Of a stretch of 58,246 bases of DNA, positions 19,669 through 30,594 are shown in pieces. This DNA is from Shewanella hafniensis (GTDB lineage Bacteria; Pseudomonadota; Gammaproteobacteria; Enterobacterales; Shewanellaceae). The first letter of the stretch is position 1. Every line of letters starts with the position of its first letter. The stretch lies in assembly GCF_019655335.1 (NCBI RefSeq), contig NZ_BPFD01000021.1, forward strand, positions 1 to 58,246, written 5' to 3'. The position numbers were made by a program, and so were the translations under genes. The notes beneath the pieces were generated by a model. It had not been told where the DNA came from. It was given only the letters and a program-made list of their open reading frames with translations, and searched no databases.

Positions 19669-19804
19669 TGCAGTCGAACCAGGTTTTTCATTGGTACATT
19701 TTGTTGCATTAGCCTTAGCTACGCGGCTGCTAGCAAGTCGTAATAAGTTGAGTTTGCAGTGAGTTAAGGAATGACCTACCCATCACGGCGATGATATGCC
19801 CCAT

Positions 19805-19831
19805 AAAAACCAGCCATTTGGCTGGTTTTTT
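19805..19831 (+). terminator. terminator of prfB-lysS
   Basis: CCAGCC-ATTT-GGCTGG, flanked by an A run and followed by T6: a textbook intrinsic terminator about 135 bases after the lysS stop. Confidence 0.9.
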
Positions 19832-20355
19832 GTTTTCTAGAATAGTTAAAAATGATGCGTGCTAGAGTCGAACCACTAGTAACCTAAAAATAGGTTAGAT
19901 GAACATCATCAAGTGGCATGTGAGTTTCAGGTGTGGCTATCGATTGTAGTGTAGATTGCGGGTTTAGTTTGTGAGTGTCGATTGTGGTTTTAACTTGGAG
20001 TTTCATATTGGGATGTCAGGAAATACTCAGCCAAGGTGAGAGCATCCAGTCACCAGTTATACACGATATTGGCTGTGTTCATTTCATTATTGGTAGAGAA
20101 GATTTACGGGAAGACCCAGGCTGAAGGGGTTAAGACGCGGCAATGAGTGAATGCCAAAATAGCAGGCTGCATCACTGACGTTATAAACAGTACGATGAAC
20201 TATTTTCAAACGCATTTATTCACCTATGCCCACCCAGTGGTAGTTTCAGATAATCAACCCGACATTAGTCTAATAGGGTGTTGCTTGACCTCAGTCGCTA
20301 ACTCAATGAAACTCTCCATTAAATCACCTCCTACTAAAGTATGGATAATTAAATA
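19832..20355. other. gene-poor region before the CstA-family gene
   Basis: About 520 bases with no gene I can support. A 69-codon frame at 20147-20356 abuts the transporter gene but has no ribosome site and no recognisable sequence. The segment may hold the promoter and a long leader of the transporter gene, or decayed DNA. Confidence 0.4.
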
Positions 20356-21828
20356 ATGTTAATTTTCTTTATTTGTATCGCACTCTTAGTGCTTGCGTAC
20401 AAGTTCTATAGCCCCTTTGTTGAACGTCAAGCGGGTATCGATCCTAAAGCTAAGACGCCACAGGCAAAATTCGAAGATGGTGTTGATTATGTGCCTGTTC
20501 ATCCAGCTAAAGCGTTTCTGATCCAATTCCTCAATGTTGCGGGTGTGGGGCCTATTTTTGGTCCGATCCTCGGTGCTTTATACGGTCCTATTGCCTTGGT
20601 GTGGATTGTGCTGGGAAACATTATAGGCGGTGCGGTGCACGATTATTTTTCTGGCGTGCTCAGCATTAAAGAAGACGGTAAGAGTTTGCCTGAGATAGCT
20701 GGTCATTACTTTAATATTTACTTTAAAGGCGTGATGTTGCTGTTTACCGCCATGCTGCTGTTTTTTGTGGGCGTGGTCTTCATCATGAGCCCTGCAGGTT
20801 TACTGAGTAATCTCGATTATTTCAAAGATACTATCTTTGGCAATAACACCTTTTGGGTAGTTGTGATTTTAGCCTATTACTTTTTGGCGACTATGCTGCC
20901 GATCGATAAAATCATCACTAAATTGTATCCCGCATTTGGTTTGTTGATGATAGTGATGACGGTTTCTATTGCGGTTGCCCTGATGATCAATGCACCGCAG
21001 TTACCTGAGATGGGCGATGTGTTTGCTTATTTCGATCACAGTCACTACAACAATGAGTTACTTGAGCCAAATCCAGACGGATTGCCGGTATGGCCACTGT
21101 TGTTTGTGACTATTACCTGTGGTGCGATCAGTGGTTTCCACTCGACGCAAGCGCCCATCATGGCCCGTTGTTTGACCAACGAGAAGTATGTGCGTCCTGT
21201 GTATTATGGCGCTATGGTTGCTGAAGGTATTGTTGCTTGTGTATGGGCTACTGCGGGTATCGCGGCTTTCCCAGGTGGTTATGTTGAGCTTAAGAGTTTG
21301 CTCGACCAAGGTGGTCCAGGTTTAGTAGTTAACCAAGTGGCGACGACGTATCTCGGTGTGATGGGCGGCATTATGGCGATTGTGGCCGTGGCTATTTTCC
21401 CGATCACCTCTGGTGATACTGCGTTCCGTTCGCTGCGACTGACGATTATCGACGCCTTCCATATTCCACAAAGCATGCGTAATCGTTTATTGGTTGCTGT
21501 ACCTATCCTAACGATTGCGTACTTTATGACGAAGATCGATTTCTCCTTGATTTGGCGCTACTTTGCCTTCTCAAATATGCTGCTATCAACCAGTGTATTG
21601 TGGTTAGCGACTAAGTATTTGTTCGATCGCGGGACCTTCCATTGGATTGTGAGCTTGCCAGCGATTGGTGGTACTAGTGTCACAGTTTCTTACATTATGA
21701 CAGCGGGTATTGGTCTGGGTTTACCCCAACCTTTGAGCCAGCCTGTAGGTATCGCAGTCGGGGTTATCTGTTTAGTCGCGCTGATTATTGCGCACAACCG
21801 ACGCAAACCTGTGGTAGACGTCAACTAG
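20356..21828 (+). CDS. cstA: CstA-family transporter (carbon starvation protein A)
   Basis: A 490-residue polytopic inner membrane protein of the CstA family, whose E. coli members CstA and BtsT take up peptides and pyruvate. The family signature is clear: HPAKAFLIQFLNVAGVGPIFGPILGALYGP, then GGAVHDYFSGVLSIKEDGKSLPEI and FHSTQAPIMARCL. At 490 residues it is shorter than E. coli CstA (about 700) and belongs to the compact variety. About 13-14 hydrophobic segments are visible. Upstream is a long gene-free region; a strong terminator follows. The substrate is inferred from family only. Confidence 0.85.
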   Translation: MLIFFICIALLVLAYKFYSPFVERQAGIDPKAKTPQAKFEDGVDYVPVHPAKAFLIQFLNVAGVGPIFGPILGALYGPIALVWIVLGNIIGGAVHDYFSGVLSIKEDGKSLPEIAGHYFNIYFKGVMLLFTAMLLFFVGVVFIMSPAGLLSNLDYFKDTIFGNNTFWVVVILAYYFLATMLPIDKIITKLYPAFGLLMIVMTVSIAVALMINAPQLPEMGDVFAYFDHSHYNNELLEPNPDGLPVWPLLFVTITCGAISGFHSTQAPIMARCLTNEKYVRPVYYGAMVAEGIVACVWATAGIAAFPGGYVELKSLLDQGGPGLVVNQVATTYLGVMGGIMAIVAVAIFPITSGDTAFRSLRLTIIDAFHIPQSMRNRLLVAVPILTIAYFMTKIDFSLIWRYFAFSNMLLSTSVLWLATKYLFDRGTFHWIVSLPAIGGTSVTVSYIMTAGIGLGLPQPLSQPVGIAVGVICLVALIIAHNRRKPVVDVN

Positions 21829-21857
21829 TCCGTTACACCAAGTTTGACCATTTAGAC

Positions 21858-21889
21858 ACAAGGGCTGCATTTTGCAGCCCTTGTTTTTT
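21858..21889 (+). terminator. terminator of the CstA-family gene
   Basis: A perfect 12-base stem (ACAAGGGCTGCA / TGCAGCCCTTGT) with a three-base loop, followed by T6. Confidence 0.92.
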
Positions 21890-22048
21890 ATGATTAGCAG
21901 TAACTTAGCTATCTTTTAATATCTTAATTTAAAAAGGGCAATGTTTGCTGAACATTATTTAATGGGATGATTTATCGCGTTTCATCTATAGGTAAGGTAA
22001 GGTCGTTAGACTGTTTTTTGTTTCTCTATAGAAACGATTAGTCGGTGA

Positions 22049-24304
<2,256 letters not shown>

Positions 24305-24405
24305 GTTTAGCTTTAGTTTGTAAGTCTTATCTAAGTGGCAAATGGGTCCGATTTAAGCCTTGTCGTCTTGAAGGTTAGTCTAGTGCTTAAGTGGATTTTT
24401 CAGTC

Positions 24406-24446
24406 AAATGATCGCCTAACTCTCACTGGTTACGCGATCATTTTTA
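24406..24446 (+). terminator. probable terminator of katG
   Basis: A 10-base perfect stem (AAATGATCGC / GCGATCATTT) with an inner TAAC/GTTA stem, ending in a T tract about 100 bases past the katG stop. Confidence 0.7.
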
Positions 24447-24484
24447 TTAATCTTTAACGGCGTTTATCAATTTAGGGTAGGGAT

Positions 24485-24919
24485 ATGAACATTCAGCAAA
24501 TGTCGGGTTTAGCTATTTTACAGGCAATGGCAAAGGGGGAACTGCCTGCTCCTTCTATCACGCAGACTATGCCCATGTCATTGATTCGAGCCGAAGAAGG
24601 CTCTGTGCTGTTTAATGCGACAGCCGATGATAAGCATCTGAATCCGCTAGGCGGCGTTCATGGTGGTTTCGCTGCCACTGTACTGGATTCTGTTACTGGC
24701 TGTGCTGTGCACACTTTGCTTGAAGCGGGTGTGGGTTACGGTACTATCGATTTGAATATTAAAATGATTCGACCTGTGCCTAAGCATCAAGTGTTAGTGG
24801 CCGAGGGCAGAGTGATTAATCTGTCTAAGTCCTTAGGAATTTCGGAAGGCACGCTAAAAACGCAGGATGGAAAATTACTGGCCACCGCTACGGCGACTTG
24901 CATGATTTTAAGACCATAG
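24485..24919 (+). CDS. PaaI-family hotdog thioesterase
   Basis: A 144-residue protein of the hotdog-fold PaaI/4HBT family. The core motif is HLNPLGGVHGGFAATVLDSVTGCAVHT (about 54-80), with the HGG turn and catalytic acidic residue positions of acyl-CoA thioesterases, then TIDLNIKMIRPV and the closing beta-strands (GKLLATATATCMI). It would hydrolyse an acyl-CoA or aryl-CoA thioester in the cytoplasm; the substrate cannot be read from sequence. It sits alone between katG and the OpgD-like gene. Confidence 0.85.
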   Translation: MNIQQMSGLAILQAMAKGELPAPSITQTMPMSLIRAEEGSVLFNATADDKHLNPLGGVHGGFAATVLDSVTGCAVHTLLEAGVGYGTIDLNIKMIRPVPKHQVLVAEGRVINLSKSLGISEGTLKTQDGKLLATATATCMILRP

Positions 24920-25226
24920 GCTGATGCTATGCGGTACCCAATGTTATTAGAACAGTACTTTACCCTGTTAGCTGTAAGGATTTTATGAGCATTAATTCAG
25001 TAAATAACGGAATTTTTTAATCATATTTTCATAAATAGGCTTCAAGATTGAAAATAGCTAGCATGCGATATTCCATTCGACAGAAAGTATGTTAGATTCT
25101 GGCGAATTGTTGCTGATCGCTGTATTGTTACCTCTGTCATCAACAGTTCTCCACAGGGCCATCGCTGCAAATTTAGTTAGATTTGCAGGGAAGTGTCAGG
25201 AAGTTACACCAATTCAGAGTCTGCTT

Positions 25227-26915
25227 ATGCAACCCAATTTATTTCCCGAACAAAGAAACGTTTACCAACAATCGATGGTGACAGTACCTTCGATTGAAGC
25301 CCAATCTTCCTCTCGTCGCGGCCGTTTGCAGCGCATGGTTGGCAGCGTATTGTTAACCTGTAGCGTATTGCTGAGTCTTTCGGCGTGTGCGGCGGGTAAG
25401 CAGGCGTCACCACAAGAAGGTGAAGAGTTTAGTTACGCTTGGCTTAAGGGCTATGCCCGAACTATGGCTGCGCAACCCTACGAAAGCCATAAAGGCGAAT
25501 TACCTAAAAGCCTTCAAGGCATGAGCTGGGATGATTACCAACAATTCCACTTTAAGAAGAAAGCTGCACTGTGGCGCGATCAGGACTCGGAGTTTCGTGC
25601 CGAACTGTTCCACCTAGGGCTGTATTTCGACACGCCAATTCACATTTATGAATTGAATGAAGGCAAGGCTAAGTTAATCGACTATTCGCCTTCTATGTTC
25701 GATTACGGTAAGTCAAAGGTGAAAGGCAGTCAGTTGCCTAAGGATCTTGGCTTTGCGGGTTTCCGTATGCAGTTCAATACCGATTGGGAACGTGACGTTG
25801 TCGCTTTCCTTGGCGCCAGCTATTTCCGCGCTGTGGGTCATGAGATGCAATACGGCCTGTCGGCTCGTGGTTTAGCGGTGGATACTGCGCTGCCAAAACC
25901 TGAAGAGTTTCCAATGTTCACCGACTTCTGGTTAGAAAAACCTAAACCAGGATCGAACATCACGACTGTGTATGCCTTGTTAGACTCTCCGAGTGTTACG
26001 GGGGCTTACCGTTTCGATATCGAGCCGGGTGAGCGTTTAAAAATGAAAGTGGATGTGGCGGTTTATCCACGAAAAGCAATTGAACGTTTAGGCGTCGCGC
26101 CACTGACCAGTATGTTTATGGTGGGTGAGAACGATCGCCGTACCGGTTACGACTGGCGTCCAGAAATCCATGACACCGATGGCTTAGCCATGCACACGGG
26201 TAATGGTGAATGGATTTGGCGTCCACTAGGTAACCCAGAAAACCTACGATTCAACGCCTATAGCGATGAAAATCCAAAAGGTTTTGGTTTACTGCAACGT
26301 GACCGGAACTTCGATCACTATCAGGATGACGGCGTGTTTTACGATAAACGCCCAAGCCTGTGGATTGAACCAACAAGCAGTTGGGGTAAAGGTTCAGTGC
26401 AGTTAGTTGAAATCCCAACACTGGATGAAACCTTCGATAACATAGTGGCTTTCTGGAATCCTGCTGAGCCGATTGTGCCGGGTCAAGAGCTGCTGTATAG
26501 CTACAACATGTATTGGGGCGGCATTCCACCGGTTCAATCACCCCGCGCTCGTGTTGTCGATACTTTCACTGGGATTGGCGGTGTAGTTGGCCAGAAACGC
26601 AAATACTACAGTAAGCGTTTTGTGGTGGATTTCGCTGGCGGCACTTTGCCTATGATTGGCAAAGATACCCAAGTTAAAGCTGTGATCACTGCATCTGAAG
26701 GTAAAGTCGAAATTGAGTCAGCCCGTCCGTTAGCTTCGATTAATGGTTACCGCGCTATGTTTGACGTAGTGCCACCCGGAGATGGTACTGAGCCGATTAA
26801 CCTGAGAGTCTATTTAGAAGTCGATGGCCAGCCATTGTCTGAAACTTGGATGTATCAGTGGAATCCGCCTGCAAAGGATGATCGTGAATTGCACAATGCG
26901 GGTCATCTGCAATAA
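25227..26915 (+). CDS. glucan biosynthesis protein, OpgG/OpgD family lipoprotein
   Basis: A protein of the OpgG/OpgD (MdoG) family, which shapes osmoregulated periplasmic glucans. The family core is complete: LGLYFDTPIHIYEL, LGFAGFRMQF, LGASYFRAVG, YGLSARGLAVDTA, VYALLDSPSVTGAYRF, LGVAPLTSMF, HTGNGEWIWRPL, GFGLLQRDRNF, SSWGKGSVQLVEIPT, ending in SETWMYQW. Before it lies a basic stretch (SSRRGRLQR), a hydrophobic helix and a lipobox LSAC, which suggests a lipoprotein rather than the Tat or Sec export of E. coli OpgD/OpgG. The start is unsure: the frame is open from 25089, but that region looks like leader; ATGs at 25227 and 25275 are both possible. No opgH glucosyltransferase adjoins it. Confidence 0.85.
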   Translation: MQPNLFPEQRNVYQQSMVTVPSIEAQSSSRRGRLQRMVGSVLLTCSVLLSLSACAAGKQASPQEGEEFSYAWLKGYARTMAAQPYESHKGELPKSLQGMSWDDYQQFHFKKKAALWRDQDSEFRAELFHLGLYFDTPIHIYELNEGKAKLIDYSPSMFDYGKSKVKGSQLPKDLGFAGFRMQFNTDWERDVVAFLGASYFRAVGHEMQYGLSARGLAVDTALPKPEEFPMFTDFWLEKPKPGSNITTVYALLDSPSVTGAYRFDIEPGERLKMKVDVAVYPRKAIERLGVAPLTSMFMVGENDRRTGYDWRPEIHDTDGLAMHTGNGEWIWRPLGNPENLRFNAYSDENPKGFGLLQRDRNFDHYQDDGVFYDKRPSLWIEPTSSWGKGSVQLVEIPTLDETFDNIVAFWNPAEPIVPGQELLYSYNMYWGGIPPVQSPRARVVDTFTGIGGVVGQKRKYYSKRFVVDFAGGTLPMIGKDTQVKAVITASEGKVEIESARPLASINGYRAMFDVVPPGDGTEPINLRVYLEVDGQPLSETWMYQWNPPAKDDRELHNAGHLQ

Positions 26916-26937
26916 GCGATTTGTGAGTTATTAATCT

Positions 26938-26968
26938 AAAACGCCAGCTAATTTAGCTGGCGTTTTTG
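26938..26968. terminator. bidirectional terminator after the OpgD-like gene
   Basis: AAAACGCCAGCTA / TAGCTGGCGTTTT with a three-base loop and a T run; it lies between two convergent genes. Confidence 0.88.
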
Positions 26969-27012
26969 TTTTAACTGAGCCCGCTGAATCCTACCTCTGC
27001 AGGTTTTTGGGT

Positions 27013-27729
27013 TTATACGGCTTGATAGGCTAAGACTAGATTATCTAAAAAATGCCCCAGCAACTGATTCATTCGAGTCGTTGATTGCCCCAGTATGAAC
27101 TCAGGGCTTTGAATATAGGGCATTTTCTGTGTGCTAGAAAAAGCATTTTCTTGAGCAATTAATGGCGCTAATTGGCTACTGATAAATTCAAGATGGCATT
27201 GAAATCCAAAAACTAAATCTGTGTAACGTACAATTTGCCGCGGGCAGGCTGCACTTGTGGCGAGCACTTCGCAATCGGGAGTGAGGCCAGGCATGTCGTT
27301 ATGCCAGTGGCCGACCACTTCAGTGGTCGAAAATGTCTTAAGGTTAATATCACTTTTTCCTGCCGCAGTCAGTTCAATAGGAAAGTAACCAATCTCGGTA
27401 TGCGGGCTCTTTTGATAACGGGCGCCTAATGCCTCGCCGATTAGCTGTGCGCCAAGACAAACCCCCACAACGGCTTTATTTTTTTGGATAGCTTGTCTGA
27501 TAAACCTTTGTTCTGCTTGGCTATCAAAATATGGACAATCGCTTTGGCATGTCGCGGGAGATTGGGGGCCACCGAGGATAATTAATAGATCAAAACCATC
27601 ACTATTGTCGGGTAAAGCTTCATTTAGATAGATTCTGCTAAAGCTCATACTGTAGTTTTTGCTTGCGGCCCAATCGCTAAAATAGCCTGGACCTTCATAG
27701 CTTTCATGGATAATGCAATGAATGCGCAT
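27013..27729 (-). CDS. class I glutamine amidotransferase-like protein
   Basis: A 238-residue stand-alone glutamine amidotransferase-fold protein similar to the GMP-synthase-like GATase group. The oxyanion segment ILGGPQSP, the nucleophile elbow VGVCLGAQLIG (cysteine about residue 95) and the histidine-glutamate pair in FQCHLEF (about 175) form the catalytic triad. In the more usual pattern the last motif reads HPE; here it is HLE. Its amination partner or true reaction is unknown. It is divergent from an AraC regulator gene across 84 bases, so that regulator may control it. Confidence 0.78.
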   Translation of the reverse strand: MRIHCIIHESYEGPGYFSDWAASKNYSMSFSRIYLNEALPDNSDGFDLLIILGGPQSPATCQSDCPYFDSQAEQRFIRQAIQKNKAVVGVCLGAQLIGEALGARYQKSPHTEIGYFPIELTAAGKSDINLKTFSTTEVVGHWHNDMPGLTPDCEVLATSAACPRQIVRYTDLVFGFQCHLEFISSQLAPLIAQENAFSSTQKMPYIQSPEFILGQSTTRMNQLLGHFLDNLVLAYQAV

Positions 27730-27779
27730 CGAGTTTTCCTGTGTCTTTTATGGGATAACGCTATGCTATAATCCTTTTT

Positions 27780-27793
27780 ATTTGGCTGAATAA
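27780..27793 (+). promoter_or_regulatory. 14-base motif, copy 1 (possible AraC-regulator site)
   Basis: ATTTGGCTGAATAA lies in the divergent promoter region of the amidotransferase and AraC genes and recurs with one change at 28722-28735 behind the AraC gene. Function is a guess. Confidence 0.3.
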
Positions 27794-27813
27794 CGTTATA
27801 TGGACAAGTAATA

Positions 27814-28629
27814 ATGCTAAATCGCCAACTCGATTCGATTAATACCATTATTGAGCAAGCGCCTAATATGCCTTCTTTTGTAAAAACGATTGAGATGCAG
27901 AAGGGGTATGTGGATGCTTTACACCAGCACTGTTGGCATCAGCTTATTTTTCCGCTTCAAGGCCTGTTACAGACAGAGGCAAATGGGGCACTGTTTTTGG
28001 TTCCCCATACCACAGCGCTTTTTGTACCTGCAGGTGTCATGCATGAGTCTGTTGCGATTACAGATACCTGCTTTATTGGTGTCTATTTGAATCCTATGTA
28101 TGGCCGAGATTATGGCGCCATGATAAAGCCCGTCGCTATGAGTGCTTTTCTTAGGGAGTTGGTGCTAACGCTTAGAAAACAATGTGTTTTTAATCCCCCA
28201 ACGAATGTTGAGCCAATGGCTCTGGCGGCAATACAGTGTTTGCTTGAGGTGTTATACGATCAAATTAATAGTGCGGAAGGACAGACCTTTAAGTTACTGA
28301 TACCGCAAGATAGGCGCCTAAAATTGATCTTTGAGTACTTAACTCAAACGCCAGCTTTAGATTTCTCTTTAGTGAAATGGGGTGAGATGGTTGGGGCATC
28401 GGAGCGAACATTGTCGAGGTTATTTGTGAGGGAGTTTGGTTCCTCATTCGTCTTATGGCGCCAACATTTGCGGCTGATCTATTCGCTGTCGTTATTGGCC
28501 ACAGACCTATCAATACAGAATGTGGCCCACCAAATTGGTTATCAAAATGATTCATCCTATATCAAAGCCTTCAAGGAGCGTTTTGGGATGACGCCACAGC
28601 GATTTCGGTTAGGCGATCATGGGATATAA
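27814..28629 (+). CDS. AraC-family transcriptional regulator
   Basis: A 271-residue regulator with an N-terminal cupin sensor domain (about 20-110; HQHCWHQLIFPLQGLLQT, FVPAGVMHES) and a C-terminal AraC/XylS double helix-turn-helix (about 165-268; SLVKWGEMVGASERTLSRLF and IQNVAHQIGYQNDSSYIKAFKERFGMTPQRFR). Such proteins usually sense a small molecule and activate neighbouring genes. The divergent amidotransferase gene 84 bases away is the first candidate target; the phosphate transporter downstream is a second. A 14-base motif flanks the gene on both sides. Confidence 0.92.
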   Translation: MLNRQLDSINTIIEQAPNMPSFVKTIEMQKGYVDALHQHCWHQLIFPLQGLLQTEANGALFLVPHTTALFVPAGVMHESVAITDTCFIGVYLNPMYGRDYGAMIKPVAMSAFLRELVLTLRKQCVFNPPTNVEPMALAAIQCLLEVLYDQINSAEGQTFKLLIPQDRRLKLIFEYLTQTPALDFSLVKWGEMVGASERTLSRLFVREFGSSFVLWRQHLRLIYSLSLLATDLSIQNVAHQIGYQNDSSYIKAFKERFGMTPQRFRLGDHGI

Positions 28630-28721
28630 CCCTGTTACGGCGTATGGTTATGAACACTATTTTTAGTTGGCTTATTTAATATTGAATCAATATATTGCAC
28701 CTTTTCGCGGCACAAATATTC

Positions 28722-28735
28722 ATTTGGCCGAATAA
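28722..28735 (+). promoter_or_regulatory. 14-base motif, copy 2 (possible AraC-regulator site)
   Basis: ATTTGGCCGAATAA, a near-palindrome, matches copy 1 at 27780 in 13 of 14 bases. A perfect 15-base palindrome, ATATTGAATCAATAT, lies just upstream at 28679-28693. Both precede the phosphate transporter gene. Confidence 0.3.
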
Positions 28736-28877
28736 AATCAAGCCAGTGTTAATTGCAAGCATGCTACTGAGTTATTGGGGGCTAATTCACTTTTTGACAA
28801 TCTAAACAATTTTTCACTGTAAAAGACCCCAAACTTGGGCGTAACCTGTGGGCGTTCTCGCCATGGGTAAGTATTTT

Positions 28878-30347
28878 ATGTTTGAAATGTTCACAACGTT
28901 AGGCTTTGCGTGGTCGGTGGGTTTAGTCCTTGCCGTACTTTTTGTACTGGCATACGAATTTATTAATGGCTTCCACGACACAGCAAATGCGGTGGCGACA
29001 GTTATCTATACCAAGGCGATGCCGGCCAATCTTGCTGTTGCTACCTCTGCACTCTTTAACTTTGCGGGTGTGCTATTAGGTGGTTTAGGTGTGGCCTATG
29101 CGATAGTGCATTTATTGCCCGTAGATTCCTTGCTCGGCATGGATTCGACCCAAGGTTTATTGATGGTCTTTTCTTTGCTGTTTTCGGCAATTATCTGGAA
29201 CTTAGGCACTTGGTATTTCGGTATTCCAGCATCGAGTTCCCATACCTTGATTGGGTCAATAATGGGCGTGGGCGGCGCGTTCGCGTGGATGAATCATCAG
29301 CCTATCTTGCAGGGCATTAATGTCTCTAAAGCCTCGCAGATCATGTTGTCCTTAATCATTTCGCCGACCTTAGGTTTTGTGATGGCGGGGATTTTTCTGC
29401 TCATCATGAAATATGTCTGGCAGAAACATAAAATTCACCGTACTCCCGATGAACAGATGCAGATTAATGGTAAAAAACACCCGCCATTTTGGGCCAGGGC
29501 GAGTTTAATTGTCTCTGCTATGGGCGTGAGTTTTGCCCATGGTTCTAACGATGGTCAGAAGGGTATCGGCCTAGTGATGTTAGTGCTGATTTGTATGGCT
29601 CCGGCGTATTTTGCCTTGGATATGGGCAGCCAACCCTATGATTTAGAAAGAACTCAAGATGCCAATCGGCGCATCATGGCGATTTACGACCGCAATCAAG
29701 CCGTTATTGCCGATGTGATCGACTTTAACGCTTTAGCAAACGTCCCCGAATATATGCTGGCCCATTGCTCGCCCGCGAATGTATTGCCCGCGATGTCGCT
29801 GCTCGACCGTCGCTTAGCAAAAGTCTCGACTTACAAAGATATGGATGTAGAAGAGCGACGCGAGGTGCGACGTTTACTCCTGTGCATCGATGATACTGCT
29901 CGCCAAGTGGCTAAATTGGATCTTCCTGCTAAGGATTTGAGTTCATTGGCTAAATGGCGAAAAGATCTCACTAGAACTACTGAGTATGCGCCCATTTGGG
30001 TGATTATTGCCATTGCGACTGCGCTGGGCTGCGGCACGTTGGTGGGGTGGCGGCGGATTGTATATACCGTGGGGGAAAAAATTGGTTCATCGAGTATGAC
30101 TTACAGCCAGGGCATTGCCGCGCAGGTCACCGCTGCCGTCTCTATTGGGATTGCCAGTATGACGGGGATGCCGGTATCGACGACTCATATTTTGTCTTCC
30201 GCTGTAGCGGGTACTATGGTGGCTAATCGTTCAGGGCTTCAGATCCAAACCATTAAGCAAATCATGCTCGCTTGGCTGCTGACACTACCTATTACTATGT
30301 TGCTCTCCGCGAGTGTGTTTATCCTTGCCAATGCACTTTGGGGTTAG
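28878..30347 (+). CDS. pitA: low-affinity inorganic phosphate transporter, PitA type
   Basis: An inner membrane phosphate (metal-phosphate/proton) symporter of the PiT family, 489 residues from the ATG at 28878. That start puts the first family motif YEFINGFHDTANAVATVIYT at the same distance from the N-terminus as in E. coli PitA; a GTG at 28848 would add ten residues. The second PiT signature is present as VSFAHGSNDGQKGIGLVML, and the C-terminal half has GWRRIVYTVGEKIG and GMPVSTTHILSSAVAGTM. The central hydrophilic loop (about 250-370) matches the PitA layout. A terminator follows at once. Confidence 0.93.
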   Translation: MFEMFTTLGFAWSVGLVLAVLFVLAYEFINGFHDTANAVATVIYTKAMPANLAVATSALFNFAGVLLGGLGVAYAIVHLLPVDSLLGMDSTQGLLMVFSLLFSAIIWNLGTWYFGIPASSSHTLIGSIMGVGGAFAWMNHQPILQGINVSKASQIMLSLIISPTLGFVMAGIFLLIMKYVWQKHKIHRTPDEQMQINGKKHPPFWARASLIVSAMGVSFAHGSNDGQKGIGLVMLVLICMAPAYFALDMGSQPYDLERTQDANRRIMAIYDRNQAVIADVIDFNALANVPEYMLAHCSPANVLPAMSLLDRRLAKVSTYKDMDVEERREVRRLLLCIDDTARQVAKLDLPAKDLSSLAKWRKDLTRTTEYAPIWVIIAIATALGCGTLVGWRRIVYTVGEKIGSSSMTYSQGIAAQVTAAVSIGIASMTGMPVSTTHILSSAVAGTMVANRSGLQIQTIKQIMLAWLLTLPITMLLSASVFILANALWG

Positions 30348-30376
30348 CCAAGAATACTCAAGTTGAATGCTCACAT

Positions 30377-30403
30377 AGCCAAGCCTTGAGGGCTTGGCTT
30401 TTC
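30377..30403 (+). terminator. terminator of pitA
   Basis: AGCCAAGCC / GGCTTGGCT with a five-base loop, followed by T4, about 30 bases past the pitA stop. Confidence 0.85.
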
Positions 30404-30481
30404 GGTTCAGTGCCGTTTCCCGCGATAATTACCTAAGCCATCTTGTTAGAGTTGAGCCTTCAACACCAACAAGGACATAAG

Positions 30482-30526
30482 ATGGCTGAGCAATCTAGAA
30501 TACGTTTTAAAGCACAATACCAATAA
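30482..30526 (+). CDS. possible 14-residue small protein
   Basis: ATG with AAGGA seven bases upstream, reading MAEQSRIRFKAQYQ then TAA. The start codon lies inside one arm of an inverted repeat and the ribosome site falls in the bulge, so translation could be structure-controlled. The peptide is basic, not hydrophobic, and I do not recognise it. It could equally be a chance frame in a small RNA. Confidence 0.3.
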   Translation: MAEQSRIRFKAQYQ

Positions 30527-30539
30527 TAAGAGCAGCGAT

Positions 30540-30566
30540 ACCCACGGCGAGCTTGCCGTGGGTTTT
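30540..30566 (+). terminator. terminator of the mini-locus
   Basis: ACCCACGGC-GAGCTT-GCCGTGGGT followed by TTTATT. On the minus strand the T-rich side would precede the stem, so it works only for plus-strand transcription, and no other plus-strand gene lies between it and the pitA terminator. Confidence 0.8.
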
Positions 30567-30594
30567 ATTACGCGCGTTTTACCTTGATAGCGTT

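Larger units (their letters stand above)
30430..30566 (+). ncRNA. candidate small RNA or leader locus with a 14-codon ORF
   Basis: Between two plus-strand terminators lies a compact structured unit. A -10-like GATAAT (30424-30429) precedes it. AGCCATCTT (30436-30444) can pair with AAGATGGCT (30479-30487), enclosing CTTGTT/AACAAG and GTTGA/TCAAC stems. AAGGA at 30471-30475 stands seven bases before an ATG at 30482, which opens a 14-residue ORF (MAEQSRIRFKAQYQ, stop 30524-30526). A strong hairpin terminator closes the unit. Sequence shows the signals; a transcript and its role are inference. Confidence 0.4.

Noticed and set aside
20147..20356. 69-codon frame before the CstA-family gene
   Set aside because: No ribosome site, no recognisable sequence, overlaps the transporter start by one base.
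21980..22040. OxyR site upstream of katG
   Set aside because: ATAG elements occur at 21988 and 22028 but the CTAT partners and 10-11-base spacing are missing.
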